From contig NZ_JAHXDN010000002.1 of NCBI RefSeq assembly GCF_019375555.1, positions 434,001 through 498,000 on the forward strand: a DNA stretch of 64,000 nt. Direction: 5' to 3'. This document shows, piece by piece, positions 17,764 to 26,231 of this stretch. Numbering within the stretch: position 1 is the first letter of the stretch; every line of letters begins with the position of its first letter. This DNA is from Roseobacter insulae. Its GTDB lineage: Bacteria; Pseudomonadota; Alphaproteobacteria; Rhodobacterales; Rhodobacteraceae. The position numbers and the translations under genes are program-made. The notes under the pieces are model-generated. The model saw only the letters and a program-made list of their open reading frames with translations. It was not told where the DNA came from and did no database searches.

Positions 17764-17847
17764 GGGGTTCCTCCTGAGGACTTCATTGCGCACATCGTTA
17801 GGCCAAGGGGCCAAGGCACACAAGGGCAGGGCGCGGGATCGTCCGGG

Positions 17848-18855
17848 TCAGCGCATCCAGAACCCGGCAGATTTGATCCTGTTGCGGATTGCGGCTTCGC
17901 GGCGCGGCAAATTGTTTTGATCAAACAGCGCGCGGACTTTCGCTCCACGTCCCTGGTAGACCGTGCGCTTGATCGCGGCATGCGCCTTGAGCAACTTCTT
18001 GATCTTGTTGGGTGCGGCAACCTCATGGAGCACCTTGATAACGTGATCGCTTTCGCGGGCATAGAGCAGCGGAAACGTGCGATAATGACAACTGACCACC
18101 CCATCCAGCAGACCCGCTGGCAGGGTGTGGCGACCGCCCCGCAAGGCGTGGATAACCAGCGGAAGCGCTATCTGATCAAGCCAGGGAAACACTTCCTGTG
18201 CACAAAGCGCCTCGGGCGGTGTGTCGCGGATCGCCAGCGCGTATTCCTCGAACCGTTTGCCGAAGGCGCGGGGGCACTTGTAATAGAAATACCCCGCGTT
18301 GAAATAGAGATATCGTTGCCAGTACTCGTCTGGTTGTTCGAGATCGAGCGAGCTTTCGAAATCCAACCCGAACTTGTCGTAGAGCGACCGCCAGAGCCCG
18401 CCGTAGCCAGGCCCGTAGAGTTCCGGCTTCGGCCATGTGCCTTCGCGTCGGAGCGAGGCGCTGGGGCGGTTGAAATCAAACGGCACCGTCATCAGCTCGC
18501 CGGTGATCAGCGTGTCGGTGTCGAAAAAGACAAAGGGTTCCTTTTCCGGCAGCGCGTGCAGCATCTCGATCTTGTTGCCATAGGGATATTGCGCGCCGAA
18601 ATGACGGCTCTTGAAGGGAAGGATCTGTGCGCCAAGCACTCCCAGCATCTCCCGCACACCGCGGTCCGAGATGCGCGGATCCTTGGGCCATAAGGGTCCC
18701 GGTTGCGGTTCCATGATCATCAGGCGCCCGGCGAAACCCGGGCTGGCGTGGCGTAAAGAGGCGGCAAAAAGCAAAGCCTCATAGGTGAGCCGCCCCTGCT
18801 GGGCCACGATCACAATGTTGAAGTCTGATCCTGGGGTGTCAGCCGATCCGGCCAT
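17848..18855 (-). CDS. Putative GT-A-fold glycosyltransferase
   Basis: The 335-residue protein begins with a Rossmann-like strand (FNIVIVAQQGRLTYEALLFAASLR) and carries FVFFDTDTL with a DxD pair at Asp112/Asp114, the metal and nucleotide-sugar binding signature of GT-A glycosyltransferases. Later segments (YLYFNAGYFYY, QEVFPWLDQIALPL) resemble family-8-like enzymes. There is no signal peptide or membrane span, so it acts in the cytosol. Donor and acceptor are unknown, and it does not sit in a polysaccharide cluster. The basic C-terminus might hold it near the membrane. Confidence 0.6.
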   Translation of the reverse strand: MAGSADTPGSDFNIVIVAQQGRLTYEALLFAASLRHASPGFAGRLMIMEPQPGPLWPKDPRISDRGVREMLGVLGAQILPFKSRHFGAQYPYGNKIEMLHALPEKEPFVFFDTDTLITGELMTVPFDFNRPSASLRREGTWPKPELYGPGYGGLWRSLYDKFGLDFESSLDLEQPDEYWQRYLYFNAGYFYYKCPRAFGKRFEEYALAIRDTPPEALCAQEVFPWLDQIALPLVIHALRGGRHTLPAGLLDGVVSCHYRTFPLLYARESDHVIKVLHEVAAPNKIKKLLKAHAAIKRTVYQGRGAKVRALFDQNNLPRREAAIRNRIKSAGFWMR

Positions 18856-19097
18856 AGGTGCCCGTCCCGCAAGGGTGTTTTCGCCGACTATAAGGGCAAG
18901 TCACATCCGACTAAAGCGGTTTGCGTGAAGGACGTCGGTGGCAGACTGTCAAATCGTGGAGCATCTCAAGCAGACAAGCCGGTCCAATTCCCTTGGAGGG
19001 CGCTTCGCTGGCCTTGAGTTGTCTAATGCTGCATCGCGACATCGGTCAAGGAGACACCCGGGTGTCTTGCGTTGCGATAAGTTGTACGTCGGGGAAA

Positions 19098-19181
19098 TGG
19101 TGGGCGACCCTGGAATCGAACCAGGCGTGCGTCTCCGCGAGGGAGTTACAGTCCCCTGCCACACCTTGCGGCCTGTCGCCC
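19098..19181 (-). tRNA. tRNA-Tyr (GTA)
   Basis: On the minus strand the molecule starts GGGCGAC at 19181 and ends GTCGCCC-A-CCA at 19098, so CCA is encoded. The anticodon stem GGGGA/TCCCT holds loop CTGTAAC with anticodon GTA. A class-II variable arm (GCG-GAGA-CGC) and T arm CCTGG/CCAGG are present. It is 84 nt long and divergent from rlmB. Confidence 0.96.
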
Positions 19182-19291
19182 ACGCCGCTCTTGCATTGCA
19201 TGAACGGTGAAGGCGTGATTACAAGCGGTGCCATGAGGCGTCAAGGCGAAATCAGAACCTTTTTGACGCGGGCAGCATCGGGATCGGGCAG

Positions 19292-20068
19292 ATGAAAAAA
19301 CCAAAGTGGGTGGTGCAGAAAGAACAGGGCAAAAAAGCCCAGACCCGCGAAACCCTGTGGCTGTTCGGGTTGCACGCGGTGCGCGATGCGCTGTCGAATC
19401 CGCGCCGTGAAAAGCTGCGGCTGATCGTGACGCTGAATGCGCAGAACAAGCTCGCGGATGCCATAGCAGCAGCGGGCATCACGCCGGAAGTTGTGGACCC
19501 CAGAAAGTTCAACGCGCCACTGGATCCCGGATCGGTGCATCAGGGGGCGGCGCTCGAAGTGAAGCCGCTGGAGTGGGGCCGTCTGGAAGATGTCTGCATC
19601 GGACCGGCTTCGCCGCGGGTTATCTTGCTGGACCGGGTGACCGACCCGCACAACGTGGGAGCGATCCTGCGCTCTGCCGAAGTGCTTGGTGCGTCCGCGG
19701 TGATTGGCACGCGGCATCATTCCGCCCCGGAAACCGGCGCGCTTGCCAAGACGGCAAGCGGCGCCCTGGAACGGCAGCCTTACCTGCGGGTGCGCAACCT
19801 CGCGGATGCCATCCGGGCGCTGCAGGACATGGGGTATCTGGTGCTGGGGCTCGATGGTGAGGCGACGCAGTCAATCGACGCCGCGATGGAGGGCAAGCGC
19901 ACACGTCCCGTGGCGCTGGTGCTGGGCGCGGAAGGACCGGGGTTACGCGAAAAAACCAAGGAAACCGTGGATGCGCTGGTGCGTATTGACGCGGCAGGCC
20001 GGTTTGGCTCGCTCAACGTCTCAAATGCCGCCGCAATTGCCCTATATGCTACCAGAGCGTCAGGCTAG
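19292..20068 (+). CDS. rlmB: 23S rRNA (guanosine-2'-O)-methyltransferase RlmB (TrmH/SpoU family)
   Basis: The 258-residue protein has an N-terminal substrate-binding domain (LWLFGLHAVRDALSNP) and a C-terminal SPOUT domain with its three motifs: DRVTDPHNVGAILRSAE, LVLGAEGPGLRE and GSLNVSNAAAIALY. RlmB methylates the 2'-OH of G2251 in 23S rRNA; a tRNA-modifying TrmH role is the alternative. The basic N-terminal extension (MKKPKWVVQKEQGKKAQ) suits RNA binding. The gene is divergent from tRNA-Tyr and is followed 25 bp later by a zinc-ribbon gene, probably in the same transcript. Confidence 0.9.
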   Translation: MKKPKWVVQKEQGKKAQTRETLWLFGLHAVRDALSNPRREKLRLIVTLNAQNKLADAIAAAGITPEVVDPRKFNAPLDPGSVHQGAALEVKPLEWGRLEDVCIGPASPRVILLDRVTDPHNVGAILRSAEVLGASAVIGTRHHSAPETGALAKTASGALERQPYLRVRNLADAIRALQDMGYLVLGLDGEATQSIDAAMEGKRTRPVALVLGAEGPGLREKTKETVDALVRIDAAGRFGSLNVSNAAAIALYATRASG

Positions 20069-20093
20069 GGCGCGCGACCAAGAAGGACGCCGA

Positions 20094-20408
20094 ATGCGGT
20101 ATTCGACCAAGATTGCCACCTGTTGTTACTGTGGAACCCGCGCCGCTCTCGTCCTGGGAAAGAACCGGCATGAGCTGTCGTGTTCAAGCTGCGGTGCACC
20201 GCTGCATGAACTCAAGCGCCTGCCGCAGGAGCATCCGGGCAAGACGGAGTTGGTGAAACCCTCCGCCGTGCGGCACACGACATCGCGCCCTGAGAAGAAA
20301 AAATACAAAAAATATAAACCAAGGCCGAAGCCCTACAAACGCCGCAAAAGCTTTGTGAAACATATGCTGGAAGAGGCATTTGACGTGATCGAGGATATTT
20401 TTGACTAG
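20094..20408 (+). CDS. Small zinc-ribbon protein with strongly basic tail
   Basis: The 104-residue protein has two CxxC knuckles, Cys10/Cys13 and Cys30/Cys33, giving a zinc ribbon in the first 35 residues. A Lys/Arg/Tyr-rich stretch follows (KKKYKKYKPRPKPYKRRK at about 69-86), and the chain ends in an acidic helix (LEEAFDVIEDIFD). I do not recognise a named family. The layout suggests a nucleic-acid-binding protein, and co-transcription with rlmB suggests rRNA. The ATG at 20094 has AAGGAC upstream. The stop is followed by a 220-bp region holding a terminator. Confidence 0.75.
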   Translation: MRYSTKIATCCYCGTRAALVLGKNRHELSCSSCGAPLHELKRLPQEHPGKTELVKPSAVRHTTSRPEKKKYKKYKPRPKPYKRRKSFVKHMLEEAFDVIEDIFD

Positions 20409-20491
20409 CTTCACCGGCGTGTTTTCGCGGCCTCCGATTAACGGATCGTTCACAGATTTGCGAGAAGGTCTGGATATACGCGGTTGCGTAC

Positions 20492-20614
20492 TTACTTACG
20501 TTTCATATCGATGGGCCCGGAACGCTCGTCGATTTTCAAGACTGTCCCTCGTTCCGTACCTTTGTGCGCCCCGTGCTTCTTAGCATTGGGCGCTCTTTTT
20601 TTCCGTGATGACAT
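20492..20614 (-). CDS. Possible 40-residue basic protein
   Basis: An uninterrupted frame on the minus strand begins MSSRKKRAPNAKKHGAHKG, continues with VLKIDERSGPIDM and ends KRK. The chain is very basic and reads like a small RNA- or ribosome-associated protein, but I do not recognise a family. Against it, no Shine-Dalgarno sequence is visible, and the first third is antisense to a good terminator for the plus strand, which alone would explain the lysine-rich start. Treat as a candidate only. Confidence 0.25.
   Translation of the reverse strand: MSSRKKRAPNAKKHGAHKGTERGTVLKIDERSGPIDMKRK
20566..20602 (+). terminator. Rho-independent terminator after rlmB/zinc-ribbon unit
   Basis: Outer stem GCGCCC (20566-20571) pairs with GGGCGC (20588-20593), inner stem TGCT (20574-20577) pairs with AGCA (20582-20585) around a 4-base loop, and TCTTTTTTT follows. 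It lies about 160 bp beyond the last plus-strand stop, leaving a long 3' UTR. Confidence 0.8.
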
Positions 20615-20631
20615 GGTGTTAGGGTAAGTCC

Positions 20632-21099
20632 ATGACGTATGCAGATGCTTTTCTGAAAGACGTGCTGACCAAAACGCGCCGGATCGCGGTCGTCGGTGTG
20701 TCCATGAACCCGGTGCGGCCCAGTTACTACGTCGCGCGGTATCTGACGCTCAAGGGGTATGAAGTTGTCCCCGTAAACCCCGGTCATGTGGGCAAGGTTC
20801 TCTTTGGGCAAACCGTGGTGAGCAGTCTGAAGGAGATTGCCGGGGAGGTGGACATGGTCGACATTTTTCGACGCTCGGACGCAGTGCCCGCGATTGTCGA
20901 GGAAGCCCTGGCGGTGTTCCCAAACCTGCAAACGATCTGGATGCAGATAGGTGTACAACATCCCGAGGCCGCGGCCATGGCCGAAGCGCGCGGCGTGACG
21001 GTCATTCAGAACCGCTGTCCCAAGATCGAGTATCAGCGGCTGTTCGGCGAGTTGCGGATGGGCGGATTTGCCACCGGGGTCATTTCGTCGAAGCTATGA
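20632..21099 (+). CDS. CoA-binding domain protein (YccU family)
   Basis: The 155-residue protein is a single Rossmann-type CoA-binding domain: RRIAVVGVSMNPVRPSYYVARYL at the N-terminus, GYEVVPVNPGHVG, then VDMVDIFRRSDAVPAIVEEAL and WMQIGVQHPEAAAMAEARGV. This is the stand-alone YccU/succinyl-CoA-ligase-like family, which binds CoA or acyl-CoA; its role is unsettled. The final segment NRCPKIEYQRLF is typical. It converges on hisE with only seven bases between stops. Confidence 0.85.
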   Translation: MTYADAFLKDVLTKTRRIAVVGVSMNPVRPSYYVARYLTLKGYEVVPVNPGHVGKVLFGQTVVSSLKEIAGEVDMVDIFRRSDAVPAIVEEALAVFPNLQTIWMQIGVQHPEAAAMAEARGVTVIQNRCPKIEYQRLFGELRMGGFATGVISSKL

Positions 21100-21106
21100 A
21101 CGAGGC

Positions 21107-21415
21107 CTAAGAGCGTGCGGCCTTTTCCGCGACGCCCGATTGCGACTGCCGCCGCGCGAGCTCGCTCATCACATCATCCAGAGAGACGTCGCGGGCGACC
21201 AGCATGACCAGCAGGTGGTAGAGCACATCTGCGGCCTCCGTTGTCAGCGCTGCCTTGTCACCCCTGACCGCCTCGACAATGGCCTCAATCGCCTCTTCAC
21301 CGAATTTCTCGGCGCATTTTTCGGGGCCTTTTGCCAGCAACTGCGCCGTCCAGCTGTCTGATGGGTCTGCGGATTTGCGGGTCTGAAGTGTCTCGTACAA
21401 GTCTTGCAACGTCAT
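21107..21415 (-). CDS. hisE: Phosphoribosyl-ATP pyrophosphatase HisE
   Basis: HisE hydrolyses phosphoribosyl-ATP to phosphoribosyl-AMP in step two of histidine synthesis. The 102-residue helical protein has the MazG-like metal site [22 protein letters not shown] followed by [13 protein letters not shown]. Its ATG overlaps the hisF stop by four bases. HisI is not fused here and must be encoded elsewhere. Confidence 0.93.
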   Translation of the reverse strand: MTLQDLYETLQTRKSADPSDSWTAQLLAKGPEKCAEKFGEEAIEAIVEAVRGDKAALTTEAADVLYHLLVMLVARDVSLDDVMSELARRQSQSGVAEKAARS

Positions 21416-22173
21416 GTCAGCCTCATCGGAATGCCAGCAGCGGCCATATGGGCCTTGGCCTCGGCGATCGTGAAATCGCCGAAGTGAAAGATCGAAGCGG
21501 CGAGTACGGCGGAAGCACCGCCTTTCGTCACGCCTTCGACCAGATGGTCGAGCGTACCGACGCCGCCCGATGCGATGACCGGAACGGATACGGCATCGGA
21601 TATCGCGCGGGTCAGCGGGAGGTTGAATCCGGCCCTCGTGCCGTCACGGTCCATCGAGGTGAGCAGGATCTCCCCTGCGCCCCTGCGCGTGACGGTTTGT
21701 GCGAATTCAACCGCGTCAATGCCGGTGGGTTTGCGCCCGCCGTGGGTAAAGATTTCCCATTTTCCGGGGCTGACGGTCTTGGCGTCGATGGCCACGACGA
21801 TGCACTGGCTGCCAAACTGATCGGCCGCTTCGGCCACAACGTCGGGGTTGGCCACGGCGGCCGAGTTGAAGGACACCTTATCAGCACCCGCCAACAACAG
21901 CGCGCGCACGTCCGCAGATGTGCGTACGCCACCGCCCACGGTGAGTGGAATGTAGCAATGCTCGGCCGTACGAGTGACCACGTCAAACATCGTGCCCCGG
22001 TTCTCGTGGGTTGCATGAATGTCGAGGAAACACAGCTCGTCGGCGCCAGCCGCATCATAGGCGACGGCGGCATCCACCGGATCGCCTGCATCGCGCAGGT
22101 CGACGAAATTCACACCTTTGACAACACGCCCGTCGGCGACGTCGAGACAGGGAATAATGCGGGTTTTCAACAT
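21412..22173 (-). CDS. hisF: Imidazole glycerol phosphate synthase, cyclase subunit HisF
   Basis: HisF is the (beta/alpha)8 cyclase that receives ammonia from HisH. In this 253-residue protein the two catalytic aspartates fall at the canonical positions Asp11 (IIPCLDV) and Asp130 (VVAIDAK). VGGGVRT and SGGVGTLDH are the phosphate-binding loops. The ATG at 22173 restores the standard numbering; longer readings enter the upstream DUF2867 gene. It overlaps hisE by four bases and follows the DUF2867 gene by seven bases. Confidence 0.96.
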   Translation of the reverse strand: MLKTRIIPCLDVADGRVVKGVNFVDLRDAGDPVDAAVAYDAAGADELCFLDIHATHENRGTMFDVVTRTAEHCYIPLTVGGGVRTSADVRALLLAGADKVSFNSAAVANPDVVAEAADQFGSQCIVVAIDAKTVSPGKWEIFTHGGRKPTGIDAVEFAQTVTRRGAGEILLTSMDRDGTRAGFNLPLTRAISDAVSVPVIASGGVGTLDHLVEGVTKGGASAVLAASIFHFGDFTIAEAKAHMAAAGIPMRLT

Positions 22174-22180
22174 GATGCGG

Positions 22181-22672
22181 TCATTCTGGCAGAGGAGGGG
22201 CCTGCTGATCTGGCGCGGCCCCCGTCGCAACCCGCGCAAGCGCATTCCGGGCGATCAGGATATGGAAGGGCAGGATCGTCGCGAGATAGAGCCTGCCACC
22301 GATGTTGTGCGGATGAACCCACGTGGCAAGATAAATCTCACCGGCTGCGCTGAAGACGCTCACCCGAAAATCAAGGTGCCGGTCGTTGAACCCGGCAATC
22401 ACCTCCTGCGGCGATGACATCTCGACCGGGAAAAGGCCGAGTTTCTCTTTCGCCGCAGGCCCGTCTTTCTTCAGCCCAAAGGGTACAGTCAGGATGTTGC
22501 GTAACGCGACCAACCCCTGCGCCCAGCCTGGAAAATCAACAATGATCACGGCGGCATCGGGGGCCGTCATAGTGCTGGTCACCTTGTAGCAGTCGAGGAA
22601 ATCACCGCCCGCGACGCGGGCATGCAACTGGCTGTCCGTGGGAAGTTGTGTCTTTTCTACACGTGGCTTCAT
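22181..22672 (-). CDS. DUF2867-family protein inside the his operon
   Basis: The 163-residue protein contains [21 protein letters not shown], then [12 protein letters not shown] and a terminal [23 protein letters not shown] segment, which match my recollection of the DUF2867 family. The C-terminal stretch is hydrophobic and could contact the membrane; no signal peptide is visible. It lies seven bases before hisF and five bases after hisA on the same strand, so it must be co-transcribed with histidine genes. No function is known, and a histidine role is only suggested by position. Confidence 0.7.
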   Translation of the reverse strand: MKPRVEKTQLPTDSQLHARVAGGDFLDCYKVTSTMTAPDAAVIIVDFPGWAQGLVALRNILTVPFGLKKDGPAAKEKLGLFPVEMSSPQEVIAGFNDRHLDFRVSVFSAAGEIYLATWVHPHNIGGRLYLATILPFHILIARNALARVATGAAPDQQAPPLPE

Positions 22673-22677
22673 TGGGT

Positions 22678-23400
22678 TTACGCTGCCAGAGCAGCAAGCG
22701 CCTCCTTAAGATCAATCGCCCCATCATAGAGCGCCCGACCGGAAATTGCGCCGTTCAAATCTGCGCCACAATCACGCAGGGCCAGCAGATCCTCCAGCGA
22801 TGAGACACCGCCCGAAGCGATCACCGGGATCGACACCGCGCGGGCCAGAGCGGCCGTGGCGTCGATGTTGGGGCCGCCCATCGCCCCGTCCCGCAGAATA
22901 TCGGTGTAGATGATCGCGGCGACACCTGCGTCTTCGAAAGACCTGGCCAGATCGGTAACCTGAACATCTGTTTCCTGTGCCCAGCCCTTGGTCGCGACAT
23001 AGCCGTTGCGGGCATCGATCCCCACGGCGACCTGCCCGGGAAATTCCCGTGCCGCTTCATGTACAAGCTCGGGGTTTTCGACGGCCACGGTACCCAGAAT
23101 GACGCGGGACAACCCCTTGCCGAGCCACGTCTCGATCGTGTCGAGGTCGCGGATGCCGCCACCCAGTTGGGTGGGCACCCGGCAGGCCTTCAGAATGGCC
23201 TCCACCGGGGCGGCATTGACCGGTGTACCAGCAAAGGCGCCATTAAGGTCTACCAGATGCAACCACGCGCAGCCCGCGGCGACAAAGGCCCTGGCCTGCG
23301 CGGCGGGGTCGTCGTTGAACACGGTTGCCTTGTTCATGTCACCATGTACGAGCCGCACGGCCTGACCGTCCTTGAGATCAATGGCGGGGTAGAGGATCAT
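22678..23400 (-). CDS. hisA: ProFAR isomerase HisA
   Basis: HisA is the (beta/alpha)8 isomerase that opens the ribose of ProFAR in histidine synthesis. The 240-residue protein has the first catalytic Asp at position 8 ([10 protein letters not shown]), [13 protein letters not shown], the second catalytic Asp in [16 protein letters not shown], and [10 protein letters not shown] near the end. Two ATGs stand together; the one at 23400 gives the usual numbering. It heads the hisA-DUF2867-hisF-hisE unit. Confidence 0.96.
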   Translation of the reverse strand: MILYPAIDLKDGQAVRLVHGDMNKATVFNDDPAAQARAFVAAGCAWLHLVDLNGAFAGTPVNAAPVEAILKACRVPTQLGGGIRDLDTIETWLGKGLSRVILGTVAVENPELVHEAAREFPGQVAVGIDARNGYVATKGWAQETDVQVTDLARSFEDAGVAAIIYTDILRDGAMGGPNIDATAALARAVSIPVIASGGVSSLEDLLALRDCGADLNGAISGRALYDGAIDLKEALAALAA

Positions 23401-23542
23401 CATTCATTCCAGTCGAATAGCGCGCCAGATGGCCTTTTGCGCTTCATGCACGCAAAGCGACGCATTTGCAACGCGACGCAGGGTCATACTTGCGCACGGC
23501 TGCACCGCCGGACAAAGCTCCCGATCAACAGGAGGAAACATC

Positions 23543-23929
23543 ATGAAAAAACTGATCGCAACTGCCGCCCTTTGCGGTGTGATGGGTGGGGCTGCCATGG
23601 CTGATCCCATTGAGGGCACATGGCAGACACAGAAGGACGACGGTGCATTTGCACTGGTGAAAATCGCGCCTTGTGGCCCGAATTTCTGTGGCAAGATCGA
23701 CCGCACCTTCAACGCCGACGGCGAATATGCATCCCCCAACATCGGCAAGACACTGGTGATCGACATGGCCGCCCGGGGCGGTGGCAAGTACAATGGCAAG
23801 GTATGGCGGCCGTCCAACGACAAGATTTACATCGGCAAGATCGCGTTGAACGGCGATAGCATGAAACTGTCGGGCTGTGTTGCCGGCGGCCTGATCTGCT
23901 CAAAGCAGACATGGGCACGCGTGAAGTAA
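23543..23929 (+). CDS. Exported DUF2147 protein
   Basis: The 128-residue protein has a signal peptide (MKKLIATAALCGVMGGAAMA, cleaved after residue 20) and a mature part beginning DPIEGTWQTQKDDGAFALVKI, with GKIYNGKVWRPSNDK-like and GCVAGGLICSKQTWARV segments, matching DUF2147. Four cysteines in the mature part may form disulfides. The family is periplasmic and of unknown function. AGGAGG lies just before the ATG. It interrupts the histidine region on the opposite strand. Confidence 0.85.
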   Translation: MKKLIATAALCGVMGGAAMADPIEGTWQTQKDDGAFALVKIAPCGPNFCGKIDRTFNADGEYASPNIGKTLVIDMAARGGGKYNGKVWRPSNDKIYIGKIALNGDSMKLSGCVAGGLICSKQTWARVK

Positions 23930-24034
23930 GCCGGTTTCGCGTGGGTTTTGGTGCATCAAGGACAGGCTTTGGAGGCGGGGTGATAGGTTAGACTTGGTCG
24001 CATGGGGGGCGTTGGGTTCAACGCTTCATTAAGA

Positions 24035-24083
24035 GGTGGTGGATTAAAACAGAGACCAAGCTCCACCACCCTTTACCGGGTGG
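24035..24083 (+). promoter_or_regulatory. Competing hairpins upstream of the 24122 gene
   Basis: GGTGGTGGA (24035-24043) pairs perfectly with TCCACCACC (24062-24070), and CCACCC within the right arm can instead pair with GGGTGG near 24078-24083. The two structures exclude each other. There is no T run, so translational control or a DNA operator is as likely as attenuation. Confidence 0.35.
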
Positions 24084-24121
24084 CGGGTTCATTCTGTCCA
24101 GATTTCGTACCGGGCCAATAC

Positions 24122-24595
24122 ATGCCGCATCGACGCAAACCAGCCTCCGAAGTGACGCCAGAATACGAAGACGCGGGCTTGTTCAAAAACAAGGTCGGCC
24201 AGATTGCCGTCGAATTGGTGCCGCAGATGACCCGCAATTCGCGCCAGGACCTCGTGGTGCGCGGCTTCGTAAACGGCAACATCGAGATCGAAGTTGTCTT
24301 CGCGGGCCGCCGTACGAAAGAAATCGGCCCGTTGGAGGCCCAGCTGCGTTCCCTGCGGGCGCATGCGCTGAGTGTTGCAGCGAAGGTGGGGGAGCCGACA
24401 CCTGACATCGACTTTGTCCGGCTGCCGATCATGGTTGAGGGGGCATGGCGCCCGCGGTTCAAACGCGACCAGACCGGATGGGAAACCCGGAGTTTCAATC
24501 TGTTTGCGGCCCGGTGGTCTCTTCGCGACGAAAACGGCACATCGGTTTCCTTTGGTGTGCCACCGGCGGTCACACCCTCGCGGGTGGCCGACTAG
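24122..24595 (+). CDS. Protein of unknown function (157 aa)
   Basis: The chain starts MPHRRKPASEVTPEYEDAGL and contains NKVGQIAVELVPQMTRN, LVVRGFVNGNIEIEVVFAGRR and VEGAWRPRFKRDQTGWETRSFNLFAARW. It is soluble and mixed alpha/beta with no signal peptide; I recognise no family. The open frame extends upstream to 24002, but that part runs through a hairpin and reads poorly, so the ATG at 24122 is preferred. No strong Shine-Dalgarno is visible for either. It converges on hisH. Confidence 0.6.
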   Translation: MPHRRKPASEVTPEYEDAGLFKNKVGQIAVELVPQMTRNSRQDLVVRGFVNGNIEIEVVFAGRRTKEIGPLEAQLRSLRAHALSVAAKVGEPTPDIDFVRLPIMVEGAWRPRFKRDQTGWETRSFNLFAARWSLRDENGTSVSFGVPPAVTPSRVAD

Positions 24596-24623
24596 CCGTT
24601 GACATCCCGCGGCCCGCCCGGCG

Positions 24624-25262
24624 TCAGGGCCGCCAGCTGAGAAAATTTGCGATCATCCGCAACCCTGCCGATTGACTTTTTTCCGGGTGAAACTGCAGGC
24701 CGATCATCGTGCCTGTGCCGACAACGGCCGTGACCTCACCGCCATAGTCAACATGCGCAAGCCGTTGCGCGGCATCGGAAACCGCCATGTGGTAACTGTG
24801 CACGAAATAGGCATGGTCACCGGTTTTTATTCCCGCGAACACCGGGTGATCGTCATCCAGGATCAGGTCATTCCAGCCCATGTGAGGCACTTTCAGCGTC
24901 GGATCCCGAGGTTCAATTTTCACAACCTCGCCCGCTACCCAGTCAAGGCCACGGGTGTCTTGGTACTCTCGTCCCCAAGTCGCCATAAGTTGCATGCCCA
25001 CGCAGATGCCCATGAAAGGGCGGCCCTTCTCCTCGATAGCTTCGGTCATGGCGGCATACAGCCCCGAATGCCCCTTGAGTGCGGCCATGCAGGCCGGAAA
25101 AGCCCCATCACCGGGCAGCACGATGCGGTCGGCATTCGCCACTACTTCCGCATCGCCGGTGACAACGATGTCGCCGCCGCCGGTTTCCATCGCCATGCGC
25201 TCGAACGCCTTATGGGCGGAGTGCAGGTTGCCGCTCTCGTAGTCGATGATTGCCGTTAACAC
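24624..25262 (-). CDS. hisH: Imidazole glycerol phosphate synthase, glutaminase subunit HisH
   Basis: HisH releases ammonia from glutamine for HisF. The 212-residue class-I glutaminase has the nucleophile Cys87 in MGICVGMQLM and the His/Glu pair in LQFHPEKSQ near the C-terminus. The start is GTG at 25262, one base after the hisB stop; a longer in-frame reading overlaps hisB. It is separated from hisF by two plus-strand genes, so the two subunits come from different transcripts. Confidence 0.95.
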   Translation of the reverse strand: MLTAIIDYESGNLHSAHKAFERMAMETGGGDIVVTGDAEVVANADRIVLPGDGAFPACMAALKGHSGLYAAMTEAIEEKGRPFMGICVGMQLMATWGREYQDTRGLDWVAGEVVKIEPRDPTLKVPHMGWNDLILDDDHPVFAGIKTGDHAYFVHSYHMAVSDAAQRLAHVDYGGEVTAVVGTGTMIGLQFHPEKSQSAGLRMIANFLSWRP

Positions 25263-25263
25263 G

Positions 25264-25851
25264 TCACAGCGCGCCCTTGGTCGATGGAATGGCATCCGTC
25301 TTGCGCGGGTCTACTTCAACCGCGTCCCGCAAGGCGCGCGCGACCGATTTGAAGGCCGCCTCGGCGATGTGGTGGCTGTTCAGCCCGTGCAGCATATCGA
25401 CATGCAGGGTGATGCCTCCATGCGTGCTCAGGGCCTGAAAGAATTCGCGCACCAGTTCACAGTCAAAACTGCCGATCTTCGATGTCGGCAGATCAACATT
25501 CCAGATCAGGAAAGGCCGCGCTGAAAGGTCAAGCGCGCAGCGAACCAAGGCATCATCCATCGGCAGCAGACACGCGCCATAGCGCCGGATGCCGCGTTTG
25601 TCCCCCAAAGCCGCGCTCAGCGCCTGCCCCAGTGCGATGCCGGTATCTTCAACGGTGTGGTGGTCATCGACGTGCAGATCGCCCGTGGCACGGACCGTCA
25701 TATCGATCAGCGAGTGGCGCGCCAACTGGTCCAGCATATGGTCGAAAAACCCGACACCCGTCTGATTGTCGTAAGCGCCCGCGCCATCGAGATCGATGGT
25801 GACGGTGATCTCTGTTTCAGCGGTCGAGCGGGTCAGGGTATGGCTGCGCAT
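25264..25851 (-). CDS. hisB: Imidazoleglycerol-phosphate dehydratase HisB
   Basis: This is the monofunctional dehydratase of 195 residues, without the N-terminal phosphatase of enterobacterial HisB. The paired metal-binding motifs are [14 protein letters not shown] and [12 protein letters not shown]. The ATG at 25851 gives the usual start [15 protein letters not shown]; the longer in-frame reading is not supported. It precedes hisH by one base and diverges from the small RAM-domain gene. Confidence 0.95.
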   Translation of the reverse strand: MRSHTLTRSTAETEITVTIDLDGAGAYDNQTGVGFFDHMLDQLARHSLIDMTVRATGDLHVDDHHTVEDTGIALGQALSAALGDKRGIRRYGACLLPMDDALVRCALDLSARPFLIWNVDLPTSKIGSFDCELVREFFQALSTHGGITLHVDMLHGLNSHHIAEAAFKSVARALRDAVEVDPRKTDAIPSTKGAL

Positions 25852-25991
25852 AAGGGCCTCCGGGCCAATGGTATCGCGCGCTCTTATAACAGGCTGTGAA
25901 GGCAGGCCAAGACGCGACATTCGGGATTGCGGCCCCTGTGCCGGATATGTCAGCTTAGGGGCAGGGCGCGATGCCCGATCAAGGAGCATTC

Positions 25992-26231
25992 ATGGCCACC
26001 TGCGTCTTCATCCAGATCCGTTGCACACCCGGCAAGACGTATCGCGTCGCGGAAGAAATCGCGCTGCGCGAAATTCACTCCGAGCTCTATTCAACGAGTG
26101 GCGATTTCGACCTTCTGATGAAGCTCTACATTCCCAAAGAGGCTGACGTGGGAAAATACATCAACGACAAGCTGCTGGACATCGACGGAATTGAGCGATC
26201 ATTGACCACAATGACGTTCAAAGTCTTTTGA
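25992..26231 (+). CDS. Stand-alone Lrp/AsnC ligand-binding (RAM) domain protein
   Basis: The 79-residue protein is only the effector half of an Lrp regulator: CVFIQIRCTPGKTYRVAEEIAL, then STSGDFDLLMKLYIP and IDGIERSLTTMTFKVF. There is no DNA-binding winged helix. Such proteins form dimers and decamers and bind amino acids; they may modulate full-length Lrp proteins. AAGGAG at 25981 supports the ATG at 25992. It is divergent from hisB, and its stop overlaps the next start. Confidence 0.85.
   Translation: MATCVFIQIRCTPGKTYRVAEEIALREIHSELYSTSGDFDLLMKLYIPKEADVGKYINDKLLDIDGIERSLTTMTFKVF

Noticed and set aside
17764-17847. Possible SAM riboswitch before metY
   Set aside because: The gap is 84 bp and contains no pseudoknot or conserved core that I can match to SAM-II or SAM/SAH types.
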